From Candidula unifasciata (lineage: Eukaryota; Mollusca; Gastropoda; Stylommatophora; Geomitridae), in NCBI GenBank assembly GCA_905116865.2, contig CAJHNH020002057.1:317501-381500 (forward strand): DNA of 64,000 nucleotides, written 5' to 3'. This document shows positions 44,101-56,100 of this stretch, one piece after another. Made by a program: the position numbers and the translations under genes. Every line of letters begins with the position of its first letter. The stretch's first letter is position 1. The notes below the pieces were generated by a model. That model made no database searches, was not told where the DNA came from, and saw only the letters and a program-made list of their open reading frames with translations.

Positions 44101-47100
44101 TATAATGCTATTATCCTCTAGAGAATTTGATGGAAGATGTGAAATATCAGTAATATAATGTTTTTATCTTCTAGAGAATTTGGTGGTAGATGTGAAATAT
44201 CAGTAATATAATGCTATTATCCTCTAGAGAATTTGATGGAAGATGTGAAATATCAGTAATATAATGTTTTTATCTTCTAGAGAATTTGATGGAAGATTTG
44301 AAATGCCATTAATTTTTTGTTATCTTCTAGAGAATTTGATATAAGATTTGTAATAGTAGTAATGTGATCTAATTACCTTCTAGAGAATTTGATGGACAAT
44401 GTATAATGCTTGTAATGAGTTATTATTGTTGTCTTCTAGTACACAGACCTCTACTGTTGGAGATTCAACAGTCAGGCTACTACTGGGTGTGGATGTTATT
44501 CAGGTGGGTTTAAATCTTACGACAAATGCATTTTACCTGTCACTGTAAACTGTATGGACTCAGTCCTGAAGTTTGTTAATGCTCATATCACAAGTAGGGG
44601 CCCATAAGTCCCATTTTTTGCAGGGACACTATAGTTATTTTATGTAGGCCTAGATCATTCCATCGATACTAAAAAAAAATCTCAATTGAAATGATGGATT
44701 AAAAAAAAAATGTCAACAGAACTGTGTGGATCTTACTTAAAAAACGATACTGCCCCGGCGATATGGTCACCCTAACCATTTTTTTTTTTTTAATCGTCAA
44801 ATATATGATTTCCTGTTCATCTGGGTAAGGTTCAGCATCCTATCTTGCCTTTGCCCCGAGTCTTGAGGGGCGCCCAGAGCCTCCAGACACTCCCCACTGT
44901 ATCACTGTCTCCAGGTTCTGGTTTTCAGTAGAGGTGATCTGTTGCCTGTGGTACAAGATGACAAGTAAAATGAAAGATTCCATGTCACAAATGTCCAGTG
45001 GTAATTCTTTTTAGGAAGAATTCTCATCTGCAATAATTTTGTCTATTTTCAGTCACCATTGATGACAGTGTTACTGGACAAACTAGCAGAGTTTCAGGGA
45101 GGAGAAGATGAGTGAGTTTCAGTTCACTTCTTTTACATATAATTATGTCTTTCTGAAAAGCTTCATCTGAATGTGAATGAAGACTTTTCAGCTGCCTGTG
45201 TCTGACCATGCACTGTGGCTTAGTATCATATCTTTTGTTTCTTGCAGTTCTTTACAGTTAAAAGCATTCATATTGAAGATGACAAGCCATGATGTTGTTT
45301 GGCCATCACAAGTAATTATGACTAGTTCTTCAATCTGCTAATAGTGAATATGGATTTATGGGGGCGAAGTTGGCTAAAAACAGTCTTAAACCCCATATAA
45401 ATTAATCTATAACAAACACAAATGTGATAGTTTTCTTGGTTTTAACTTTTAATAAAATATTTGGGAACTGGTCGCTATAAGCGACCCAGGATTAGAGTAA
45501 CTTTCCTTGCCATTCATGTCTCCTTAGGTCACTGGACCTCTCCTTTGTTGCAAGGGTATAATGATATGGCTTGTTTTGGCGTTTATCATAGTATGTAATG
45601 TTTCTGGAAGGTTGCATTGTTGTGAGTCTATTTCAGGCGCATATGTATAGGTAAGAAGTACTGCAGGGGGAAGTGCCGCAGGCACGACGATTCTTGTCTA
45701 TCGAAACTGGGATCTTTTTCTATTTCTACGTTCGCTGGCGGTGGCTCGTGGCCAAGAGAAAGAAAGCAGTTACAAGGAGTGTAGGAATAGAAAAATATCA
45801 CTTTTCTGTACTCCCGAACCGTCGCGGAGGTAGCAGAACATAATAACAACGCAAGTGAGTTGTGAAAAGACGAGAAAGAGGCAACGGTTAAAGCCTTCAC
45901 AGTAAGGAAGACATGACTCCCCTGCAGCATAGGAGAGTTCCAACGACCAAAGGAGGCAAAAAGGCAAGATAAATTAATCTTGGGCCACTTATCCTGACCT
46001 GTATGAATATTTGGTTATTACCTAAAACAAAATAAAGGGCACACATTGTTTATTGGCCAAAGCATTTGATACAGAACACAATAGGAACTTCTAAAGTGCA
46101 ATGAAATATGTGGAAGTCACAGAAAAGGGACACAAAATCGTGTATGAAATGACATCAATAAAGCACAGTCAGAACACAACAGGTAAGAAAACTGGTCTAG
46201 AAGCAAAGCAACATGAGTAGAGCACTTAGAAAATATTGTAATAGGAAACTGGCAGTATGCAGCTAAATATGCACAAATGTACAAAATTAAAAATCTACAG
46301 TTTTGTGGGCAGACGTTTCCAGCGGCATAAGAAACATTGTCCACAAAATTACCTCTTACGCTATAGTTGTAGGAAAATTTGAAGCTAAAAAATTTAGCAA
46401 CAGTGAACTCATAATCTGTTTATATCACCGCTAAATACTAGCACTATGAAGGCTAATAGATGTCGATGTTTGAGGCACAGAGAGAGTGGCATATAACAGA
46501 GAGACAACAATTATGCGCACAAAAGAGTTGAATGGGAATGGAACATGAGGCAGACTGAGAAGATTGTGGAGAGATAAAATACATGCAGACTTACAGACAC
46601 CTGAAGTCACCATCTGGAAAGAAAGGCCAAATGAATGGGGGAAGGGGATATCTGCAACAATCAATCTCAAGGGCTCTGAATGCTCAAGAAGAAATTTTAT
46701 AAGGTAAATGGAAGCGTAAGAAGACCAGTAAAATTCTTTAAACATTATTTTAATGAAAGAGTGCTAACACGTTTTTGGTTATTTGTTTATTGCCAGCTTT
46801 ATTTTCCATCAAGGCCAGAAGATTTATGTCCCTCGACTTTTGCTGAGTCAGTTCCGTTTTCTTGACAGAATTGTTGATGGCAAGGTGATTTATTTGTTTT
46901 TGTTTATCTTAAATCTGAAAATTTTACAGGAAGGGGGGGGGGGGGGGGCAAAAGGGCTGCTGAAAAGAACATTCATAAAGAAATGCTCAATGTTTATGTT
47001 GACAAATAATAATAAATCTTTCTCATAGGATAAATTCTTATTTTTGTAGGATATTTATAAAATATATTTTTGATGGTAGATTAATGTGCTAGTATGCAAT

Positions 47101-50100
47101 CATAGCGCTGTTAAGCTATCATAGCACTAAGGGAACTCTCATTTTGGGGGGGGGGGGGGGGGGGCAAAAGGGCTGCTGCAAAGAACATTCATAAGGAAAT
47201 GCTCAATGTTTATGTTGACAAATATTTTACCCGTAAAGCGGTGCATAGCTGGGTAAACAATTTTTCTCAGAGACGCTCTATGATTGTTGATGAAGTCTGA
47301 TCGTCCTGTTGAGATTGCAACAGACACATCCCTGCAGCGAGTGGAAGAGATGATTAGAGATGACAGACGAGTTATGATTAACTCTGTAGCAGAAGAAATA
47401 GGGTGCTGACCTGGTTTTTGGTCCACTGAAAACCCGCCTCGGCGGGAGACATTTTGCGAATGATGCAGAAGTTGAATGTGAAGTGAAAATGTTGTTTAGA
47501 AAACAGAGCACACATTTCTGTGCTGCAGGTTTAGGAGGACTGATAGAACAATGGGATAAGTGCATCAATGTTGGTGGAAATTGTATTGAAAAATAAAGGG
47601 ACAGTGTATGTGTAAAAATAAACGGTATTAAAGTTATCTTCAATTTTTTAATTTATTTTTACCAACCATTTGTGACTTATTTATTGACTTACCCTCGTAC
47701 AACATGTCTATCATTCATTACCACTTTAAGCTTACAGCAACTTATTTTATACAATATATTCATCATTCATCCTCACTTTAAGCTTACAACAACTTAGTAT
47801 ATACAATATATTCATCCTCACTTTAAACTTATAGCAACTTATTATTTACACTATATTCAGAATTCATCTTAGTTTTAGCTTACAGCAACTTAGCGTACAG
47901 AATGTATTATCGGTCCATCATCATTCCCCAGAGTCATCACTTTTGGTACCATTGAAGCTAGAAACATTAACCCTCTTGTCACTTCATACTTTTTTTTTTT
48001 ACCGAAGCCATTTGCTTCTGATGGAGATTCTCTGGACAACATCAGTGGAGCTACAAACCACTTTGCTTTGTGTAATGTTCTCAGCATGCAGCGTGGTCAG
48101 GCATTTTGCACAGAGAAACAGAACTATATGGGATAAAAACCGTTTGTGATGAAGTCAATCGTCTTTACCTGAAATTGACCTGATAAAATACAGATTGATA
48201 TGGCACAAAAGCCCACATCTCACAGTGTATTGAGTTTCAGGTACCCATCAAAGATCAGCGGTGACTACCACAATCTCCATCTCATGTTGATTGTACTTGT
48301 GACTATACTAAGCTGAAAATATGAGAATTCTGAAAGGAAAGGAAGGCTTGGAAAGCTGTTGGTCTTTACAGTTATATAATTCATTTCATAGTTCTTTTGT
48401 GCTGTTTTGCTATTTCCGTTTATGTTCTATTTCACCGCTAACTTAATTACTTGCCTGGGGTCATATGGACTTGACATTAGTTTTGTGGCTTAAATGAATC
48501 CATTCATACAAGTTTTCGATTTACTGTAGATGTTACTTATCATGCACATTTAGCATTGTGCAATCAAACAGTGTTGTATATAATAGTCATACTAACAGAT
48601 CTTTTCTTCTTCTTCCTGCATCTACTCTTTCTTTTCCTGCTGCTTTGATATTGTTGTACTGTAATCATCATGTAGCAAGTCCTTTGCAGAACGTCGCTCT
48701 CATCACAGTCTGTCTGAAAGAAACTGGGTCTTTCACTAGCTCTCCTGCCTCATGTACTTTCATACTCAAGGAGTCATTTATATCCTGTGCCCATCTTCAT
48801 GTTGGTCGGCCCCTTCCCCTCCTTCCTGGTACCATGCCTTCTGCTATTATTTTTTTTCCAATCCGTCGTGGCACTTGATATGACCAATATATTTCAGCTT
48901 CTGAGACAAGATGCTGTTTATCAGCCAATCTTCCTTGATGTTCAGATCGTTCAAGATGTCATTATTTCTTCTCTTCTTTGTCCAAGATATTCTGAGTCTT
49001 TCTATAGCATCTCAGCTCAAAATCCCCTATTCTCTTTCTTAAGGACTGGGAGATAGTCCACGACTCACACCCGTATGTAGCCACAGGGAAGATGCATGCT
49101 CTCAAAATTCTAATTTTGATCTCCTTGCTGGTGCTTCACCATAGACTTTTAATGCCGTTTAATCTTTGCATTGCTATGGCCATCCTCCTTTTAATTTCTG
49201 TCAAACAGTCTCCATTGCTATTTATTATAGAGCCTAGGAATTCAAAGTTTGTGACATTTTCTATTTCTTCATCATTTATTGTTATTTTTGGGTGACAGCC
49301 AGTTTAATCTGTGGACATTATTTTTGTTTTCTTTAAATTCAAGAACAGATTTTGATCTTCACTGTGCTTTTGGACAGACAATATTACATATTTTATTCCC
49401 TTTATGCTGTTTGAAAGGAGGACTGTGTCATCTGCGTAGCGAAGTTCCAGAATAGGGTTGCCACCAATTTTGAGCGGATCATAACTGTCACAAGTCTGGT
49501 CATTTTTGACATTTCTCATTATATTTTCTGAGTATATATTGAATAAGTATGGTGAGAGAATGCACCCCTGCCTCACTCCCTTTTGCACCTCGAATCGATT
49601 CGATGTTTCACCTGTTGTACTGTACATTCTCAAATATCAACATATATGCTATAACTAAACCTCACAGAACCAAACAAGTCATTCAGGCTGGCAAACAATT
49701 CTTCTCGACCTGTTTTCTAAAATGTTGGTTGTAGTATTTATACAGCATTCTTCAGAATACAGTTTTAAAATTAATGACACATTTGTTGAGAATAGCATCA
49801 CCAGCACACCAAAGAATTATAACTTTTAATAGCTGTAATGAATAATCAGAGAGGTTGTCATTAAGTAACTGTTTCAAATTAAAAAGTCTTTGCAAGTTTA
49901 ATATGTATTACACAAAAAACTTTTCTTTACAAACAGGAATTATCAAAGAAGCTTCTGGAAATCCTCAACATTACATCAGTAGGTGTGCAGAAGGAGATCA
50001 TGGCTTGTATTCCAGACATTGTAGAAGACACCGAACATGGGGATGTGGCCAAAAAACTCCGGTAATCTTTTGTCTTTCCTTCCAGTGTTGATGATAGTGT

Positions 50101-53100
50101 GTGTATTGTTCATCCACAACAGATACAATTTTATTTATTTCCTCTGTTAATATAGGGAGATTTGCAAGTACGTAGATGACTAGTAAGATTAATGACACTG
50201 AGTATTCCCCTATGGTATTGGCAGGGGATTTGAGCAGCATGGGTTGCGCCATCTAGCTCATCGTTTTTATGTTTTAAATACCTCTGTTCATCTCTGGATA
50301 ATTGACACATCTTTCTTGTCTTGTACGAGTCTCAGTCTGGCATATTATTGGGAAGAGATGTAGCCTTGAATGGATGAAATGGTGACTTGCATGATTAATT
50401 CAGATTTTAATGAGGAGGAGTTGCGCAGTTCACCAATCTCACTCTCACGCTTGTATCCAACTCCACTGGAAGGTAGTGATAAGTTCTTTTACTACCAAGC
50501 AACACTATGCATTTGCTGATCTGTGTTGTTCAGTTTCCTTAACCCCTTAAACCAAACCTTGTTATTGGGCTGATGGACTTTGCCGTGATACTTTACTTCT
50601 CCCTCATAGTGTTCTAATAGCAAAAGCGAATGGACGTCACTTATACTTATTGCAGCAATGCCTGGCATACAATATCACAATATCTAGTTTGAGAATCGAG
50701 GTGGAGGCAGTCACTGCTGCCTTCCACTGGCTTGAGAATCAGCTGAACACATATATTGTAATTGTAACTGACTCTCAGTGCATGATGAGGAAGGTCGAGA
50801 TAGGCGTGCTCCGTGCAGAGTGGCAAGCATCGCTTCAGAGGTCCTGTTAGTTAACGTCCTTTTTATATTTTCTCTAGGTATGCCAGTGTGTTGGGAAATG
50901 GGCAGGCAGATATACTGGACAGTTCTGCACCACTTAGTAGTGAATTGATGAATGACAAGCTAGATTTATGAGGGCCATTCAAGAGCGATTGAACAGTGCA
51001 GAGTCACAAATAGATCATTACGGTCTGAGAAGAATGGTGCTGCAAGGAGTTACCAGAGGATCTGGTTGACGCTCAACACTTAAGGGAAGTGCGAGACGGA
51101 TATACTGTCAGACAGTTACAGGTGCCATCAGAATTGGAACTTTTCGCTTGCTGTTGAAGATGGGGACAGAGCGCTTGTGAGAGTGTCCCGAGTGCTGCCA
51201 TTTCAATTCCTAATTAAGCAATCAACATCTGTGGTGTTGTTGTCTCCACTCATTCTGACCCAAACATTTATTCATTGAAATAAACAACTTTCTGGTATAA
51301 AAGGAGTTAAATAATATCTGCCCAGTACTGAAAGAGTTAACCATCAAATAGACTAGCCAGACTCTATTAAATCAAAAGTAGAAAAACATTTCTCAGCTAA
51401 CACTGTTAATAAATCACAGTGGGTTGTTTATTGTGTGTTTATAATGGCTCATTTTCAAATATTTAATTTTTTTTGTTTCTGTAGATAAATTATTTGACTT
51501 TATGACTACATTCTTAGCAAATCTTTATGGAATTATAAAGGCTTCACTTATGTCACATTTTCTTGCTGTTCAGAAAACCAGTCTTACTGCCCTCTTTGTG
51601 AGCCTTGTGTACTTAGTCTGTCTAAACATATACAGAATGGCTTGTTTATAATTCAGTGGTAATATTTCATTCAGACTATTGACATTTTGTCAGCATCTGA
51701 TAATATATTGTGTCTTACTCTTGTCTGTTGTTTACTGTAGAGATGAGCTGAGAAGTAACACTGAGCTGACATGTTCAGTGATTGATGCTCTGACCTACTT
51801 GAACATTTCCGCAGACTTGGTCACAGAGGTAGGTCATTGATTGTAATGTTATTTTTTGTAGCCTTTTGGCATCATTCACTCTCTAGGGAATATGTTCAGT
51901 GTCGTGCTGGCCATCTTTGCTTCTCAGGAAATTTTCTGACATCGTCAACCCGGAGCTTAGGCAATTTTTAACAATCCCTCTAAGTTGAGATTTGAAAATA
52001 TGTCCATTTGGCCACCAAGCAAGCATGCTTTTGAAATATTTCTTTTTCTTCGTCTTCAGCATTCCGAGCCCTTGAGGTTCATTGCTGCTGATATCACCCG
52101 CTTTCATTTATCTCTCTGGTTGGCCTTCTTTTTCCTACTGGTGACACCAAGTGTTTGTAGGTCTGTCAGGATATTATCACTTTATTGTCTTCTTGGTCTG
52201 CCTTGTGGTCTACCACCATTCAGCTCCCTTGTGTATACAGTTTTTACCTCCCTGTCATCTGACGTTCTCTCAGTATGCCGCAGCCATTTCAGTCTGTTAG
52301 CCCTCATTCTCTGGACAGAGAAATTAGCTCCAGATGTGCCAAAGCTAATCAAGTAATGGGCCAACTATCTCCCCTGTTGACACACAAGCAGATACCTCAG
52401 AGTACTAAAGTGAATCTTATCAGAACTATTTTTTGGCCAATACTATGCTATCAGTGCCAAACGTGGACACTTACATCCTCCAATGAACGTAAAATTGTGA
52501 CAACAGAGATGAAATGCCTTAGAAGAGCTGCAGGAGTTTCAAGGAAAGACAGAATACAAAATCATGAAATCAGACGAATGCTAGGAATAAAGCCAGTCTT
52601 ACAGGTCATCAAAGAACAACAAATGAAATGGTTTGGACACCTAACAAGAATGCCCTGGTACTATCTGCCACAGCGAGCCACACTAAAACGTTACAACGGG
52701 TATAAAGCGAGTGGAAGACCTCGGAAAAGATTGAGTGATGGCATTAAGAACAGCCTTACAGAAATGAACATCAGTCTTAATAGTGCTCTTGACAGAGCTC
52801 ATCAACGAACATTACATCTCCCCCCGACACTTCGATGAGGTACAAGGTGGAAGAGAAGAAGAAGAAGAAGAAGCCCTCATTATGCCAGTGATCAGTGGTG
52901 ATTTAAACAGGTTATGAATTTCATTGTTGCTTCTCACTTTCAATTACCCGCTGTTTGTATCTTTAATGGACCAAAAGATTCATCATAAGACTCTGTTTTT
53001 GAAAATTCTAAAATTTGAGGCTTCAACTTTTTTAGCTATGCTCCAAGTTTTAGGGCCATATAAAACAGCTGGTCTCATCAATGTTTTATATGTTGTGATC

Positions 53101-56100
53101 TTGGAGTTGTAAGATAGAGACTTTGACTTTAGCACATGTTAAAGGGCATAGTATACTTTATTTCCAGATTTTATTCTAGATTGTATTTCTTCTCTCAACA
53201 TGGTGGAGCAGTTGAAGTTTGCACCCAAATACTTAATTTCTGTTCATTTATTTTTCATATTATCGACCCTGATGTGGCTGGAGTTTATATCCTTTCCCGA
53301 TCAACTCTAATTAAGAAGAACTCACTCTCGGTTCTTTCTTTCTTTACTCCATCGGTTCAGTAGGTTATTTTTTTCAGCCTTCCTCAGAATAAAAGTTTAA
53401 TTGGTTTGAAAGGACATCTGATTTAAATCAAACGAGTTAAAGTAACAGCTGTGTGGTACCGAAAAAGTTTTAAAAAATCTATACAGAAAACAATTCATAC
53501 CAGTTGAAGACAACCATCATCATCATCATGTAGCAGGTCCTTTGCAGAACGTCGCTCTCATCACGGTCTGCCTGAAAGAAGCTCGGTCTCTTTCCAGTTC
53601 TCCCGCCTCATGTACTTTCATACTCAAAGAGTCACTTATATCCTGTGCCCATCTTCATGTCGGTTGGTCCCTGCTCCTCCTTCCTGGTACCATGCCTTCT
53701 GCTATAATTTTTTCCTATCCGTCATGGCACTTGATATCACCAAAATATTTCCGTGACAGGATGCTGAAGACAACCAAACAGCCACACACACAAAAATTGC
53801 TGGGTTTAGTTCTGTGATGTCCTTTAAAGGATGCAGAAGTAACTTTTTTTTTTAACCTCCACACTATACACAGGTAATAAATTCTTTATAATCTTAATAG
53901 TGAATGTTTCATACACACTGTTCACATGTAACACATTGTTTTCCTAATTGTCTTTCAGATGCGTAATTCAGTTGTAGAAATGCTAAAGTCTTTCAGCATC
54001 CATGATTTGCCTATTGTTGTTAACTTTTTGCTGGAGTCTGTCTCTCCCCAAGAAGCTTTGGAGGTAAATTTTATTTTCATCCATAATGCAGAATATTTGT
54101 GCCACAGCTGCAGGGATTTATGTGCCACAGCTGCAGGGATTTATGTGCCACAGCTGCAGGGATTTATGTGCCACAGCTGCAGGGATTTATGTGCTACAGC
54201 TGCAGGGATTTATGTGCTACAGCTGCAGGGATTTATGTGCTACAGCTGCAGGGATTTATGTGCTACAGCTGCAGGGATTTATGTGCTACAGCTGCAGGGA
54301 TTTATGTGCCACAGCTGCAGGGATTTATGTGCCACAGCTGCAGGGATTTATGTGCTACAGCTGCAGGGATTTATGTGCTACAGCTGCAGGGATTTATGTG
54401 CCACAGCTGCAGGGATTTATGTGCCACAGCCGCAGGGATTTATGTGCTACAGCTGCAGGGATTTATGTGCTACAGCTGCAGGGATTTATGTGCCACAGCT
54501 GCAGGGATTTATGTGCCACAGCCGCAGGGATTTATGTGCCACAGCTGCAAGGATTTATGTGCCACAGCTGCAGGGATTTATGTGCCACAGCTGCAGGGAT
54601 TTATGTGCTACAGCTGCAGGGATTTATGTGCCACAGCCGCAGGGATTTATGTGCTACAGCTGCAGGGATTTATGTGCTACAGCTGCAGGGATTTATGTGC
54701 CACAGCTGCAGGGATTTATGTGCCACAGCTGCAAGGATTTATGTGCCACAGCTGCAGGGATTTATGTGCCACAGCTGCAAGGATTTATGTATACATTCAA
54801 TCTCCTTGAACACGGACTTCACATATTCATGTCAAAACTTAGTCTGTGGATTCCAGGACCCCGTTTTTCGGGGGAATAAAGGAATAAACCCATTGTCCGC
54901 CTAACAAGGATGTAATAGAAGGCTACTATTGGAGTTTTTCCCTTTGAAGTCGGAGTGCACCTGCCTGAGAGAGATGAGGACCCACTCAGCCTGCATACAG
55001 ATGAGCCAGATCTGTAAACAGATGTGCACACACAAGTTCTAGAACAAGACCGAAGTCCAGAAGTGCATGGACAACTAAGACTTTTTGCTAGAGTTTACAG
55101 CTAGTGAATATTAAGAAGAAGAAGAATGTAAAATTACAAAATCAACTGAAGAGGTGTTTAAGGGCAAGAACATCAACTCCATTACACTGGGTTTTATCCT
55201 GTAAGACTCTGTCTTTGCAGAGTGACTGATCACTGAGAGCATCACACAAACCACAAACTATCTTTTTTTCCCCCACTTCCAAACTGAATGACTTAGTCCT
55301 ATCCCAAACAGGGGTAATCCACAGGTCATGGGACAGTCTAATATTTCGGGGGGTGGTAGATAGGCTGCATGCAATCGTGGGGCCTAGGCTGCACTGGGTT
55401 GGGGTTAGGCCCAGTTCTAGATTTTTTGGGGTCGTTAAAAGCATAAGAAAGCTGGGAAACTCAGTCTTACCATGCACAAAAATTTGAACTGTCCTGTGAC
55501 GTAATCTGAGGTAAGATATTAATAAAGAACCCACTTATGGTTAGACAGGATTTCCCTGACCATATTGCGTACTCACCCGTTAGTCCCTAGGGACCATGTA
55601 GCTGTGCCGCTTGTTATGCGAATAGAGTTTGCTATGACTGTAAAGTCCTGTGCGGGTGTGGTGATACTATGATGCTGATTTTCTCTAGGAAGTTTCCTTG
55701 CTATAGCTTGCTCCTCTCCTAGACCTCTTACAAAGTGTGACAGTCCAGCTTTCAGTGATGGCATCAGCTGACATAACATTGCAGCGGATTCATTGTAAAC
55801 ACAGTCGCATGCCATATTTGTGAGATTGTGAATGAAATTACTTGAAATATTGTATTATTTCATATGCGTAAGATCATGAATGAAATCATGGCTGATATGA
55901 TATTATTCCATATATGTTATGTTAATGTCGTAAATGGTCATAAGTAATATTTGTTCAAATTTAAACGAAAATCCTGGCAATAATTATGTCATGCAATGTT
56001 TTCTAGACTAAATAAAATCTTGTCAGAAATCATATTATTCCATATTTGTTAGGTTGTGAATGAAATCAGATCAAATGTGGACTTCACAACATCATCCAGA

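Noticed and set aside
45470..45486. Perfect hairpin 'ggtcgctataagcgacc' as a regulatory site
   Set aside because: A single 6-bp stem in an intron can occur by chance. No supporting context.
54086..54904. ORFs of 236-306 codons across the 23-bp array
   Set aside because: Only the first 35 codons (exon 12) are coding. The rest is intronic VNTR with all frames open.
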